A DNA stretch of 64,000 nt from the NCBI GenBank assembly GCA_963573385.1, contig CAUYLG010071782.1, positions 1 through 64,000 on the forward strand, given 5' to 3'. The translations under genes were made by a program, and so were the position numbers. Under the pieces are notes generated by a model that made no database searches, had not been told where the DNA came from, and saw only the letters and a list, made by a program, of their open reading frames with translations. Within the stretch, counting starts at the first letter, position 1, and every line of letters begins with the position of its first letter. This DNA comes from Cacajao melanocephalus (lineage: Eukaryota; Chordata; Mammalia; Primates; Pitheciidae). This document shows positions 1-53,060 of this stretch, piece after piece.

Positions 1-562
<562 letters not shown>

Positions 563-897
563 CCTACTGTGTGTTTTTTGTTTACACTTCTATTCAGACG
601 AGCCACGTTTCAAGTCCGTGATGGCTACCTGTGCCTGGTCATTTCCACGTGAATGGCACGTCTCTAGAACCCCAGAATACAGCTCTTGTTCCAGAATGCT
701 TACCTCCTGAAGGACAGTGGACAGGACTGGCTGTGGTGTAAATTCACTTAGGGGTGTCCTGAACTGGGTCCTACGCCTGTGCTTCTAAACCAAAGTGCGG
801 TAGTTACTCGTTAGAACACGCTAGGGCTACTGGCAGAGCTGCCTGGCTCTAAGTACCTCAGGGAATTCTAGACCATAGGAGTGAGGCTTTTTATTTT

Positions 898-1194
898 TCC
901 TTTTTGTTTTTGGAGACGGAATCTCGCTCTGTTGCCCAGGCTGGAGTGGAGTGGCGCCATCTCGGCTCACCACAGCGTCCACCCCCTGGGTTCAAGTGAT
1001 TCTCCTGCCTCAGCCTCCGGAGTAGCTGGGATTACAGGCGTGCGCCACCATGCCTGGCTAATCTTTGTATTTTTAGTAGAGGCGGGGTTTCACCCTGTTG
1101 GACAGGCTGGTCTCGAACTTCTGGCCTTAAGTGATCTGCCCGCCTCAGCCTCCCAAAGTGCTGGGATTCCACGTGTGAGCCCCTGTGCCTGGCC
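898..1194 (-). mobile_element. Alu
   Basis: Full antisense Alu inserted in the TCTAGA-rich intron sequence. Confidence 0.9.
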
Positions 1195-1642
1195 AGGAGT
1201 AAAGCTTTGCGTATTCTGGGCTGGGTTGGGAATATTCTTAGAATCCCCGGTGTAGCCAAAGGTGTGAACTACTGAAGGAGATTCCTGATGCTATGGTGAT
1301 TAAGCTGTTCCGGAATCATGGAGCAGAGAAGTCTGATTCTAGAGTGAGTCTAGAACTTCTGACAGAATTGTGATGAGACCTGTCAGAGAGTTCTGGAATC
1401 AAGGGTCAGCACCCAGCTGGGGTTCTGGGCTGTATGGGAATGTCCAACATGCCGCCCGTTCTCTCTATTCTGGGCAATTCTGCAACCCAGGAATAGAGCT
1501 GACTGCTGTCCCTGGCTGGCTGCAGACTGTTCTAGAGTCGTGGGCAGAGTTGGGCGGTTGTAGATTGATTGAGGGAATTCCAGTACCAAGAAGCAGGGGA
1601 CAACTATCATTCTAGAATGTTGTAAGGTTTAGAAATAGGAGC

Positions 1643-2078
<436 letters not shown>

Positions 2079-2409
2079 AGTGGGACTGTGTGGTTCTGGC
2101 CTGATCTTGGAATTCTGGGAACCCAGGGTGAGGGTATCTGTGGGTGCTAGATCTGGCTTTGAATCCAGCCATCATCTGGACTTACTGGCTTTCCGCTCAG
2201 TGAGTCCTTGACAGGTGGACAGAAGGTTCTAGCCTGTGCGGGCCAAGCTGCTTGGATGGTTCTAGAACAGTGGGCGGCGCTTCCTGGCTGAAGAGTGCTA
2301 AGCCACCAGCTAGAACTCTGCCTCCCAAGCGTCTTGGAGAGCGCAGCCCCGGGGCAGAGCCCGTGGGAGTGGGCTCCTGAGGGCCGACCTTCTCCACTGT
2401 CGCCCTCAG

Positions 2410-5966
<3,557 letters not shown>

Positions 5967-6250
5967 CCGCCCGTTCCCCGCCTGCCACCGTGCCTTCGCC
6001 TCCACGGCCCTGGAGCCCCATTCCGGGCCCACCTTGGCTGGCCAGGACCCCAGCGGTTCCTTGGTCCTGTATGATTTCCTAATCCAAAAACAGTAAAAGC
6101 TTATCCAGTCGGCATAGGCTCGGATCAGGCTCTGTGGGACCGAGGACAGTGAGTCCGGGGCCGGCCCGCTCCCCGGCCTTGTCCTTCCGGAGGCCGTCAG
6201 AAGCCGGTGCTGTGAAAATACTGTGTTTATTAAAGACCAGGCGGAGGGAG
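5967..6250 (+). other. APBA3: APBA3 3' untranslated region
   Basis: Non-repeat sequence after the stop. Two possible poly(A) signals are present: AGTAAA at 6092-6097 and ATTAAA at 6229-6234. Use of the second would make the transcript overlap the TJP3 3' end by some tens of bases. The end coordinate is an estimate. Confidence 0.6.
6226..6234. terminator. Shared convergent poly(A)-signal block, APBA3/TJP3
   Basis: The nine-base block tttattaaa contains ATTAAA on the + strand (6229-6234) and AATAAA on the - strand (6231 to 6226). It lies 263 bases after the APBA3 stop and about 105 bases after the TJP3 stop, so it is well placed to serve both genes. Cleavage 10-30 bases downstream on each strand would give overlapping 3' ends. 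Confidence 0.65.
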
Positions 6251-6335
6251 GCAGGGTTGTGGGTTCCGTAGGGAAACTGAGTCCCAGCCCCAGGGAGGGA
6301 GGAGGAGGGTGGACCAGCTGGCAGCCTGGGGGAGG

Positions 6336-28458
<22,123 letters not shown>

Positions 28459-28644
28459 GTTGGCCACCTGGTTGAGGGGAACGGGAAGGCAGGCGTGAGG
28501 CCACACAGGTCCATCCGAGCACTGGGGGAGTCCCCAGTCCCCAGCCCAGAGTGAGGAGTCCAGCTCTGCCAGGCCCGTGGTTGGAGGCTGTGGACAAGTT
28601 ACTACCTCTCTCAGGCCTTGGGGGTTTTTTGCTTGTTTGTTTTT

Positions 28645-29460
<816 letters not shown>

Positions 29461-29559
29461 AGTGACCTGAACAGCAGTGGGTACAGACAGGAAGCAAGTT
29501 CCTGGTCCCTCTCCCTCTGGAAGGTCTGGCTCTGTTCCCTGGAGAGGATGGAGCCAGGT

Positions 29560-32218
<2,659 letters not shown>

Positions 32219-32429
32219 TTTTTTAAATGGCCCGGAGGAATTTGTATTTCCTGACGTTAAGAGGCAGTCCCCAGGGAACAAGGGCCTCAAGACGGGGAGA
32301 GAAGCGAGGGAGTGCAGGTGGTCCAGGCTTGTCCCAGCTTGTGCAGGTTCGTCTCCGGGGAAACCAGAAGCTTTGTGTAAACCCTCCAGAGCTCCTTGGT
32401 GCCTGAGAGATTAGCCTAACCCCACAGCC

Positions 32430-33380
<951 letters not shown>

Positions 33381-34439
33381 CTCAACAGGTGTGTGCTGAG
33401 TTCCCAGCCCTGCCCTTGTGTCGGTGAGGTCTGACAGGGCGGGGCTTGAGTCTGTCCCTGGCCCCGCCCAGCACTGGACACAAACACCAAACAAGAGACC
33501 TGCCCAGAGGGGAAGGGCCGGTACCAAGTCACACCGCCCTCGCCCCTGGGGCACGAGGCTCCCAGGCGGCCGGCCCCTCTCCCCCTCCCCACCCCACCTC
33601 CAGGAACAATGGCAGAGGGGGCGGTTTCAGCGAACAAATACACCAGTTGGGGCAGGGATTCTGGGAGCTGTGCCTAGAGGCCAGGAAGAAGTCAGTGGGA
33701 ACCAGGAGTGCTGGGTCCTGGAGCTTCGGGTGGGTCTGGCCCTGCAGCCTCAGTCTACCCTGGCTGGTGGGTGTGAAGGAGCCGGTCCAGGCTCCATACC
33801 TGGATGGTGAGATCCCTCCAGAGACAAGGGTCGCCCACCCCAGCCAGTTTACTCACCCCACCGCTGCCTCTGCCTGGTAGTGCCTGTTGACGGCTCTGTA
33901 CACAGTAGGCACCCAATAAATGCTGGTGCTCCCTCCTGCAGCTTTGCAAGAGGTGAGTGTTCACCAAAGCCACCCAGCCCACAAATGAAGTCACTGGCCA
34001 CCGTGCCACTGTGGGCGCCCAAGCTTAGCCGGCTGCACACCCTGGGCAACAGGGCATGAACTTCTTTTCTGCCCACCTACGATGCCCCAATCTCTGAAAA
34101 CACAGTTTTCTCTCTGTTTAAAATGCCGATCACCCATCTTTCAGATGAGGAAAGAAGAGGGCTTCACTCGCGGGCCCCACGTTACACATAGCACAGTGGA
34201 CAGAAAATCCAGGATTTGAACCCAGCTCTGTGGGATTAAGGGAGGCAGGTCCTGGGGCAGAGGAGGCGCCAGGAGAGATGGTCTTTGGAGGCAGGGATGA
34301 GGGCCGCGGACGCATCTCCAGCTAGCCACCGCATCCCTCTGGGACTCAGTTTCCCTGACTGTTATGTAGGTAGAAGGTGTTCTGGGGTCCAGGGTTCGAC
34401 TCTCAAACCCTGCTTCCCCCTACCCCAGACCGATCCCCT
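33381..34439. other. Single-copy region with GC boxes, L2 end and MIR
   Basis: 33420-33660 is GC-rich with ggggcgg/ccccgcc boxes. L2 terminal sequence lies near 33870-33930 (cagtaggcacccaataaatgctgg). MIR-like 34130-34250. No exon recognised. Confidence 0.55.
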
Positions 34440-34920
34440 CCCCCTGCCGCCCTCGGAGGGTTACTCGCCTGGAATCTCACCGCCATGGTCCACCTGGGAG
34501 CTCTCCAACCCCCTACCCGAGGGGGGCCTGGAAACAGTCAATCGGCCCCCACCCCGGGCTAGGGGAGGAGGCTGGAAGGGTCACGGCCGGCCGAGGGCTC
34601 GGTTGTCGCCCTCCTCCTGCCAGCTCCGCAGCTCCCGGCTGCACCTGCCCCTCTTCCTCCTCCAGGTCCCAGGCCGGCCCCGCCCCTGCGCGGACACGCC
34701 CCCTGGACGCGGCGGGTTTTTCTCTCCCTCCCCCTCCCATCACAGGAGCCAGGCCCTGGGGCGGAATCTCCAGGCCGGGTCGTCCACGCAGCCGAGCAGG
34801 GGCCCGGCGGCCGCGGCAGGAGCCCGACCCGACAAGGCTGCCAGCAAGACCCGGCAGGGGCAGCCCCGCACTCGGAATGGAACCTGCTGTTTGGAAGCTG
34901 TTTCCATCCGCGAAATGGGC
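34440..34920. promoter_or_regulatory. CpG-rich patch, possible alternative TJP3 promoter
   Basis: CpG-dense, repeat-free DNA including ggccggccga, gacgcggcgg and cggcggccgcgg, and GC boxes such as ggccccgcccctgcgcgg near 34677. It lies about 6 kb upstream of the first TJP3 coding exon, surrounded by CpG-poor Alu DNA. The promoter role is inferred from composition only. Confidence 0.35.
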
Positions 34921-36264
34921 ATATTTTGAGGTGCGTCTGGGAGGCCTCTTGGATCAGAAGCTTGTCGAGGGCCAGAGACCTCTGCAGCAGAGGGTTGGTC
35001 CCTGGGTCACCTTATCTGCTGGAGGTTTGTCCCGTTCCACATAGGGGAAACTGAGGCCCCAGAGGCCAGGGGCGTGGACTTTCTGAAGGTGCAACAGCGG
35101 CCGCATGCCTTTCTCCTGCGGTCCTGGCCTCCGGGCTCTGTCTTCACACCCAGCACCCAGGAAAGAAAGAGGCAGGGCGGGGCCAGGCGCGGTGGCTCAT
35201 ACCTGTAATCCCAGCACTTTGGGAGGCTGAGGCGGATGGATCACCTGAGGTCAGGAGTTCGAGACCAGCCTGACTAACATGGTGAAACCCCATCTCTACT
35301 AAAAATACAAAAATTAGCCAGGTGTGGTGGCGGATGCCTATAATCCCAGCTACTCGAGAGGCTGAGGCAGGAGAATCGCTTGAACCTGGAGGCGGAGGTT
35401 GCGGTGAGCCGAGATCGCACACTGCACTCCAGCCTGGGTGACAGAGTGAGACCCTATCTCAAAAGAAAAAAAGAAAAAGAAAGAAAAAAGATAGGGGCAG
35501 GGCGGGAGGAAATTCTCTGGGCTCTGGGAGTAAAGGTCGGGTTTCCTTCTCCTCCCCCTCAGGGGCCTGGGATTCTGGGATTCCTAAGGTGAGACCCAGA
35601 AAGGGCTGGACCAGTCAGGAAACCTTCCAGTCACCTGGGTGGGCGGGGCCGGTCATGGCTGCACCCACACATTCCTTACTATAGAAAAAAATACAATCTG
35701 AGCCCCGGTGAGCTTGGGCCCCACCCCAAGGTTAAAGGGGCAAACCTACCCATAAACACCCCTTTCCGGCCTTCTCCAGTCAGGGCTGGGCAAGGAGAGG
35801 AGTCCCAGGTTGTGGCTAGAGGTGAAGGCATAGAGGAAACTCTAGAGGGTAAAAGAAAGGCTTCCTGGAGGAGGGGGCATCACAGCTGGGGTTTTGAAGT
35901 TTGGTTAAGAGTTTGCTAAGTGAACAAGGCCAACGGTATTAAAGTCTTAGAGGGCCCCCGAAGATGATGTGTCACCTCCTCCACTGCAATTCTACCCAGA
36001 GCACTAGTCCAGAGACCCAAGTCAGCTACAATCAGCCCATCAAGGGTCCCAAAGGGCCCTCAAGGCAATAAAGCATTGCCAAAGGCCCTGGTAGGGACCC
36101 ACTTGAAAATTCAGAGCTGAGAGCGTTCTAATACCAGTTCTCACCTATTTGCTGTATGATCTCAGGCAAGTTACTGTCGCTCTCTGTTCCTCAGTTTCCA
36201 CATCTGTAGTTGGAGAAAATAATAGCCCCTGCATTACAGAGGCTGTCAAGAGGATTAAAAAGGG
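34921..36264. other. MIR-like stretch, sense Alu, single-copy DNA
   Basis: MIR-like 35030-35110. Full Alu 35177-35489 (+). 35490-36130 is single-copy; 36130-36260 is MIR-like (ctcagtttccacatctgtag). Confidence 0.7.
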
Positions 36265-37808
<1,544 letters not shown>

Positions 37809-37991
37809 AGTAAGTGGGTTACCCTCCCAGCAATGAGTGGGGCTCCTGGGCCATGTTTACTGGATACGCTTGGCTGCAGCCGCAGTTACACACGACACTC
37901 ATGTGCCCACTTTGAAGCTGAGAAAACTGAGGCTGGATGGTGAGCCTGAGCTGCGGGATCTGACCGCAGGTCTGCTTGACCCTGTGCCTCA

Positions 37992-38520
<529 letters not shown>

Positions 38521-38529
38521 AGAGGAAGC

Positions 38530-39407
38530 AGGCTAACCACCCCAGGACACATTGTCTTCCTCCAACCACCCACCGCCTGCTCTCATATCTGTGCCCTGCT
38601 CAAGAACACTCAGTGGCTCCCTAGTACCATCCTCCAAACCTGAGTTCAAATCCGAGGCTTTGGAGATGGGCATAGCCTTGAGCCTCTTATTCCCACCACC
38701 CCTGACCTTCAGCTCACCATCGTGAATTTAAAACCTGCTTTTCTGCTGTCGCCTCAGGAAGTCAAAATTAATAATGGTACAAAGAAAAGAGAAAAAGAGA
38801 AAATCTGCTTTTCAGCAATCTACTTCATTTATGCCTTCGTACGAGAGAGCAGGGGCTGAGCTGCGGTCCTCCAGGGACTCAGGGCCAGGGGGAGTTGGGG
38901 AGCCTTGTGGGGGTTACGCTGGGGCTTGCGGTCTCTCTGGTTTGGGTTGCTCGGCTGGGCCGGAGGGGGCTGAGATTGTATCTGTAGCCGAACAGGTCTG
39001 ACCAGAACCCAAGGACGCCTTGAGGCAGTTTCTGCAGGCCCCTGGGCTCTGGCTCATTCTTTTAGTATTTATTGGGCACCTACTGCATACACGGTGATGA
39101 AGCCGGAGGAGGACTGATTGATAGACTCAGTGGAAGCCCAAAGTCTTTATGGGAGACAGACGATCATTGAATAATTGCATAGGGAACTAAGAAGTACAAT
39201 GTAGGCTCTGACAGCTTCCTGCAGTCCCATCTACTCAGCAGGATCGCTTTGGCCCAGGAGGTCGAGGCTGCAGTGAGCTATGATTGCGCCACTGCACTCC
39301 AGAGAGGGAGGGAGTGATGCAGGGACGCTTTTCCCAGGCTGAGAGCTCAGGGAGGGCTTCCCCGGGAGGTGGCGCTGGAGGGGAAGACTGAGCTTTAAGA
39401 CAAATGA
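38530..39407. other. L2-like sequence and mostly single-copy DNA
   Basis: 38530-38660 L2-like (ctgctcaagaacactcagtggctccc). 38660-39210 has no clear repeat apart from a tttattgggcacctactg L2-end motif near 39066. 39215-39305 is an Alu right-end fragment. Confidence 0.55.
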
Positions 39408-40138
<731 letters not shown>

Positions 40139-40149
40139 GAATATGGAGA

Positions 40150-40640
40150 GTGAACTAGGTGAGGGGAATCCAGGCAAGGGATAGTTAGACCTGCGGGAAG
40201 TGAGCAAGGAGCCGTGCAGAGGTCTGGGGGATGGTGTTCCAGGCAGAGGGCATAGCCCATGAAAACGCCCTGGGGCAGGACCACACCTGGCGCATTGGAG
40301 AAACAGTAAGAGTGAGGAGATCCATGTGGCTGGGGCAGAGTGAGGGAGAGAGAGGAAGAAGGGAAGGGCAGGGAGATGAGATGATTGGGCAGGTCAAGCA
40401 GGCCTTGCGGGTTACAGGGAGGACTTCGGATTTGACCCCAAGGCAGGTGGGAGCCATGGAGGGCTGTGGGCAGGGGAGAGAGGTGCCCTGACTATGGTGC
40501 TCACAGGCGCCCTCTGGTGGCTCCTACAGGGAGGACAGAAGGAGGGGGGCAAGGATGGGAGCCGAGACCAGGGCGGAGGGAGCTGAACCAGCCCAGGTAG
40601 GCGAGATTGGGGCTGGACGAGGTGGAGATGGCGGTGGGCG
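40150..40640 (-). mobile_element. L2 (antisense)
   Basis: Reverse complement reads as L2: ccctccatggctcccacctg, then ggtgtggtcctgccccaggg, then ctctgcctggaacac. It is related to the copies at 55790 and 59390. 40641-40929 is single-copy and GC-rich. Confidence 0.65.
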
Positions 40641-40929
40641 AACCGCGGGGAGATTGTGAAAACACCTACACGCGGAGCCTCTCCCACTGGGGACAGACGG
40701 GATGTGGGAGGTGAAGGGAGGCCACTCCCAGGTGTGAGGGCCTGGGCCTCCGGAAGCAGCGGGTGAAGCCTCTGGGGTGACGGGACTAGGTGGGAGGGGT
40801 GGGAGGGAGATGGGGGTGACAGTGGGTGCGGTCTGGCTGGACGGGGACACGCCTGGGAAGGTCACGAGGGAGCTGGTGCAGGGGTGGGGAGCCCCAGACC
40901 CAGCGGAAGCCTGCAAGGTGTATATTCGT

Positions 40930-41632
<703 letters not shown>

Positions 41633-41654
41633 TATTTTTTTAATAAACATTTTA

Positions 41655-42295
<641 letters not shown>

Positions 42296-42960
42296 AGTTG
42301 CAGAGAAGTAACTATGCGGAGAATTCCTTTATACACACAACTGATTTCCACTAACATCATCTTGCATGATTACCCGGGTACATCTATTACAAGCAAGAAG
42401 CCAGCTGAGCACCACCTGCTCACTGAACTCCACACTTACCACGTCTCTCCACTGGCCTGTTCCCGCCCCAGGACCCCATCCAGGATTCCATATGGCATTT
42501 AGTGTCACGTCTCCTTAGATGCCGCTGGGCTGTGACCGATTCTGTCTTTCCTGTTCTGTGACCTGTTAGTCTGTGCTGGGCGGGTCTTTTGCAGAACGTC
42601 CCTCAAGGTGGAGACATCGGGGACCCAGCTGTTTCACTCCTGACTAGACTGGGGTGATGGGTTTTGCGGGACCCTGTGGAGAGGATGGGGCAGGAGCAGA
42701 GACAGAGGGCAGAGACGGAGGGTGGCCGGGTGGGAGGAGACTCCCCGGTCTGTGGGTTGCCGAGCCCAACAACCTTTGAGGAAGGACAGATTCAAGGTGT
42801 GGCGGGCTCAGCCCTAATGCCCTGGAGGCTTGAAGAATGTCCCAGCACTTGGCGTCCCGCGGAGGCTGGAGGAACTTATGGGGGGCACTTTGAAGTAGGA
42901 GGGGAGTGTGGAACCTGCTAGAAGCCTGGAGTGTGGAATGCAGCTCAGGGGGCTCAACAG
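42296..42960. other. Possible L1 fragment and single-copy DNA
   Basis: 42310-42560 resembles an old L1 3' region (ctaacatcatcttgcatgattac, catttagtgtcacgtctcc). The remainder is single-copy and purine-rich. Confidence 0.4.
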
Positions 42961-43257
<297 letters not shown>

Positions 43258-43323
43258 GCCATGCCAAAGATGCTTTTTCCCACAAAAGGGAGGATGGCCG
43301 AGCTCTAGAAAAAAGTTCCACAT

Positions 43324-43621
43324 GCCAGGTGTGGTGGCGTGTGCCTGTAGCCCCAGCTACTTGGGAGGCTGAGGCGGGAGGATCGCTTGAGCCCAGGAGT
43401 TCTGGGCTGTAGTGAGCTATGCCGATCGGGTGTCTGCACTAAGTTTGGCATCGATATGGTGACCTCCCGGGAGCGGGGGACCACCGGGTTGCCTAAGGAG
43501 GGGTGAACCGGCCCGGGTCAGAAACGGAGCAGGTCAAAACTCCCGTGCTGATCAGTAGTGGGATCGCGCCTGTGAATAACCACTGCACTCCAGCTGGGGC
43601 AACATAGCAAGACCTCATGTC
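43324..43621 (+). pseudogene. 7SL RNA retropseudogene (RN7SL-type)
   Basis: Nearly full-length copy of the SRP RNA. The Alu-like 5' part leads into the 7SL-specific S domain (gccgatcgggtgtctgcact, atatggtgacctcccgggag, gaaacggagcaggtcaaaac) and back into the Alu-like 3' end. It is followed by an A-rich tail and flanked by 15-base repeats (43308-43322 and 43635-43649, one mismatch). Several expected CpG sites are TG or CA. It lacks evidence of a functional external promoter, so it is a processed pseudogene. Confidence 0.92.
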
Positions 43622-43959
43622 AAAAAAACTAAAAGAAAAAATTTCCACAACAAAGAGAGAAGAGCCGAGCCCACAGGAATTCCAGCCCCTGCCTCAGTTT
43701 CCTCATCTGTAAAATGGGGATCCCGATTTTGACTCTGAGCAGTATTTCAGGGAATGCTCCAATGTTTAGGCAGCCGGCACTAAAGGGTTTCCCTTGGATG
43801 CCCCTCCAGGCTTCCAAGTCCACTTGGGCCCCTCATAGGAAGACCAAAGGTAAATGACAGTGTCCCAGAGCTGGAGGGGCCCTGTCCCCTGGAAACTGTC
43901 TATACTGCAGTGTTGTCATTCTGGGCAGCGGCTGGGTGTGAAGGAAGACACCTGACACC
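43622..43959. other. A-tail of 7SL copy, MIR-like and single-copy DNA
   Basis: MIR-like 43680-43760 (cctcagtttcctcatctg). No gene seen. Confidence 0.6.
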
Positions 43960-46748
<2,789 letters not shown>

Positions 46749-47298
46749 ATAGCAGAAGAAATCCCACCCCAGCCTCTCTGCAAAGCTCCCAGAGGTTCCA
46801 GTGGTGAGAATGGGGTGAGGGGGTTGGGGGTGGGTGATGCAGTTGTTTGAAAACTTGGAAGCCTTTAAAAAAGTTCCAGGAGGCTCAGGGATGGGTGAGG
46901 CTGCAGCCGGTCGCAGCCTGTCACACTTGTCACCTCCTGGCCTCGGGCTGCAGGTATCCCCTCCCCCTCCTCAGTTTGGGGGATCAGAGACCCACCTGTG
47001 CCCCTTCACGGCCTCCCCGTTCCCAGCACCACCCAGGCAACAATGCCCCTTTTAAGTCTCCAGCTCGGCGTCCCGGGCAGGCCGCCAGGGGCAGTAACTG
47101 CCGGTCAGATAATCTCTCCGAAACTATGTCAGATGCCCACGCAGCCGTGTCAGTTTCCTGCTTTCCGAGGAGCCAGTGGGGAGACAGCTCGGGGTGGGCA
47201 GGGGGTGGTCCCAGGACCCTCGGAGGGGGAAGCCCAGTTCCGACAACGCATGCCGGGTCAAAAGCAGAGTTGGCGGGGCGGCGGGGGGGGGCACTTAC
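46749..47298. other. Single-copy region below candidate TJP3 5' exon
   Basis: Repeat-free, moderately GC-rich, with a cagataatc GATA-like motif near 47106. Probably the start of TJP3 intron 1 if the 47299 donor is real. Confidence 0.45.
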
Positions 47299-47485
47299 CT
47301 GTCTAGGAGGCTGGGTGGCCTCTGGGCAGGCGGCAGGTGCCAGGGGCCCGGGTGCCCTCCTGGCACGGGTGGTGGGGAGGCTTGTTGCTCCGGCCCTCCC
47401 CACCTGCTTCACCAACTTTTCCTCTCTTGTGGCTGGTCCCCTGCCAGGTGCAACCTGCGACCACAGAGACAGGGAGACCGACCAG
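47299..47485 (-). promoter_or_regulatory. TJP3: Candidate TJP3 5' non-coding exon and promoter
   Basis: On the - strand a near-perfect donor (acag followed by gtaagtg) begins at 47298. It follows about 190 bases of GC-rich non-repeat DNA, with a GC box (ggggcggg on the + strand near 47497) upstream of it. The first coding exon of TJP3 needs an upstream exon. The distance is compatible with my memory of the long human TJP3 transcript, allowing for length differences. No TATA box is visible. The start is estimated. Confidence 0.45.
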
Positions 47486-51475
<3,990 letters not shown>

Positions 51476-51479
51476 GTAG

Positions 51480-52370
51480 TTAATTGCAAATGTCATTGAT
51501 ATGTTTTGTGTAGCTAAATGTTAACGTGTGTTGTGTAGATCAGTGTTATTTGCATGTGCTGTGTATATCCCTGTTACTGATATGTTTTGTGTGTGTGAAT
51601 ATTCTGACATGTAGTGTGTACATCAGCGTTAATAATGTGTGTTGCATACATCGGTGTTAGTTACATGTATTGCGTGGATGAATGTTACTGGCATTCATCG
51701 TGTTTAGCAATGTTATTCGCATGTATTGCATAGAGCAATGCTATTTGTCTGTATTATGTAGATTCATGTTAATGACACAAAGTGCATGGATTTGTTACCG
51801 GTACGTATTGTGTGGATTCGTGTTAGTGACACATATAGTGTGTGGATTTGTTTTTGTTATGTATCGCATGGATTCGTGTTAATGACACGTAGTGTGTGGA
51901 TTTGTTGTTGGTACGTATTGTGTGGATTCGTGTTAATGACACGTAGTGTGTGGATTTGTTGTTGGCATGCGCTGTGTAGATCCATGTGGGTTAGTTTTTT
52001 TGTTTTTCTTTTTGATTTTTGAGACGGAGTCTTGCTCTTGTCACCAAGGCTGGAGTGCAATGGCACAATCTCGGCTCACTGCAACCTCTGCCTGTGGGTT
52101 CAAGCGATTCTCCTGCCTCAGCCTCGCGCGTAGCTGGGATCACAGGCGCGCGCCACCACACCCGGCTAATTTTTTTTGTATTTTTAGTAGAGACGGGGTT
52201 TCGACCTCAGGTGATCCGCCTACCTCGGCCTCCCAAAGTGCTGGGACTACAGGCGTGAGCCACCGCCCCTGGCCGGATCCATGTTATTGGCATGTGCTGT
52301 GTAGGTCCATGTTATTGGCATGTGTTGTGCCCAGCCATGTTACTGATACGTGTCGTGCCTGTCAATCTTT
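51480..52370. repeat. Minisatellite upstream of PIP5K1C, split by an Alu
   Basis: Tandem units of about 27 bases (gtgtggatt-gtgttaatgacacgta and variants) form a 54-base higher-order period at the right end. 51871 and 51925 start copies identical over more than 40 bases. Units to the left are more diverged. Antisense Alu 52005-52275 interrupts the array, which continues to about 52370, at the edge of the CpG island. Confidence 0.85.
52005..52275 (-). mobile_element. Alu inside the PIP5K1C-proximal minisatellite
   Basis: Antisense Alu with an internal deletion (the text between ggggttt and cgacctcag is missing). It ends about 380 bases before the PIP5K1C ATG. Confidence 0.87.
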
Positions 52371-52389
52371 CTGACCTAACACGCTGGAA

Positions 52390-53060
52390 CGGTGAGCCTG
52401 GCGCTGTGCTCCCATCCCTGGCCGCGCGGGGGCACTCGAAGCGCTCCCAGCCGCGGGTGGCACGCGAGCCCCGCCCCCGAGCCCCGATTGGCTGTGCGCG
52501 GTGCGCGGCGTCGCACGCACGCACGGAGGCCCCGCCCCGCCCGCCCCGCGCCGGCCAGGCGCGCCCTCCCTTGGCCGGCGGCGCTTGTTGTTCGGCGGCG
52601 GCGGCCGCAGCTCGGGTCCCCCTCGGGCGCCCCCGCCGCCGTCCGCGCGCGGCCATGGAGCTGGAGGTGCCGGACGAGGCGGAGAGCGCCGAGGCGGGGG
52701 CCGTGCCCTCGGAGGCGGCGTGGGCGGCGGAGAGCGGGGCGGCGGCAGGTAACGGCCCGGCCTCCGGGGGCTGCGGCCCGCTGGGCGCGTCCGAACGCCG
52801 AGGGTCGCGGGGCTGCTGGGCCGGGGCGGGGGCTGAGGGGGCGCCGCCGGTTCCGGGAGCCTGAGGCGGGGCAGCCCCCTGGCGCCCCGGGGAGGACGGG
52901 CTGGGGCCGCGCCGGGAAGCGGGAGGCCTGCGGGGGACGACCTCCCACCGTTCCCGGGCCGGGGGCGACTCGGCCTGGGCGCCGCTGGGGACCCCGTTGT
53001 GCCGGCCCCTGCGCCGACCCGCTCCCCGGGCTGTCCGGCCTGTGAGTGGCGCCTGCCTGG
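52390..53060 (+). promoter_or_regulatory. PIP5K1C: PIP5K1C CpG-island promoter
   Basis: Abrupt change to very high GC and CpG. It carries GC boxes at 52469-52478 and 52531-52550 and an inverted CCAAT (ATTGG) at 52487-52491, about 165 bases before the ATG at 52655. There is no TATA box, as is typical for a housekeeping-type promoter. The island continues over exon 1 and into intron 1. Confidence 0.85.
52655..52748 (+). CDS. PIP5K1C: PIP5K1C exon 1 (N-terminus)
   Basis: Phosphatidylinositol 4-phosphate 5-kinase type 1 gamma makes PI(4,5)P2 at focal adhesions (through talin), junctions and synapses. Only the first 31 codons and one base of the next are here: [20 protein letters not shown], then [11 protein letters not shown], ending at donor gtaacg. 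The ATG is in a good context (gccATGg). This acidic, alanine-rich leader precedes the kinase core, which lies beyond the window. It matches the known human N-terminus as I remember it, without change. Confidence 0.95.

Noticed and set aside
43324..43621. Functional 7SL gene
   Set aside because: Flanking target-site duplications, an A-tail and CpG decay mark it as a retrocopy; known functional 7SL genes depend on upstream promoter elements not recognised here.
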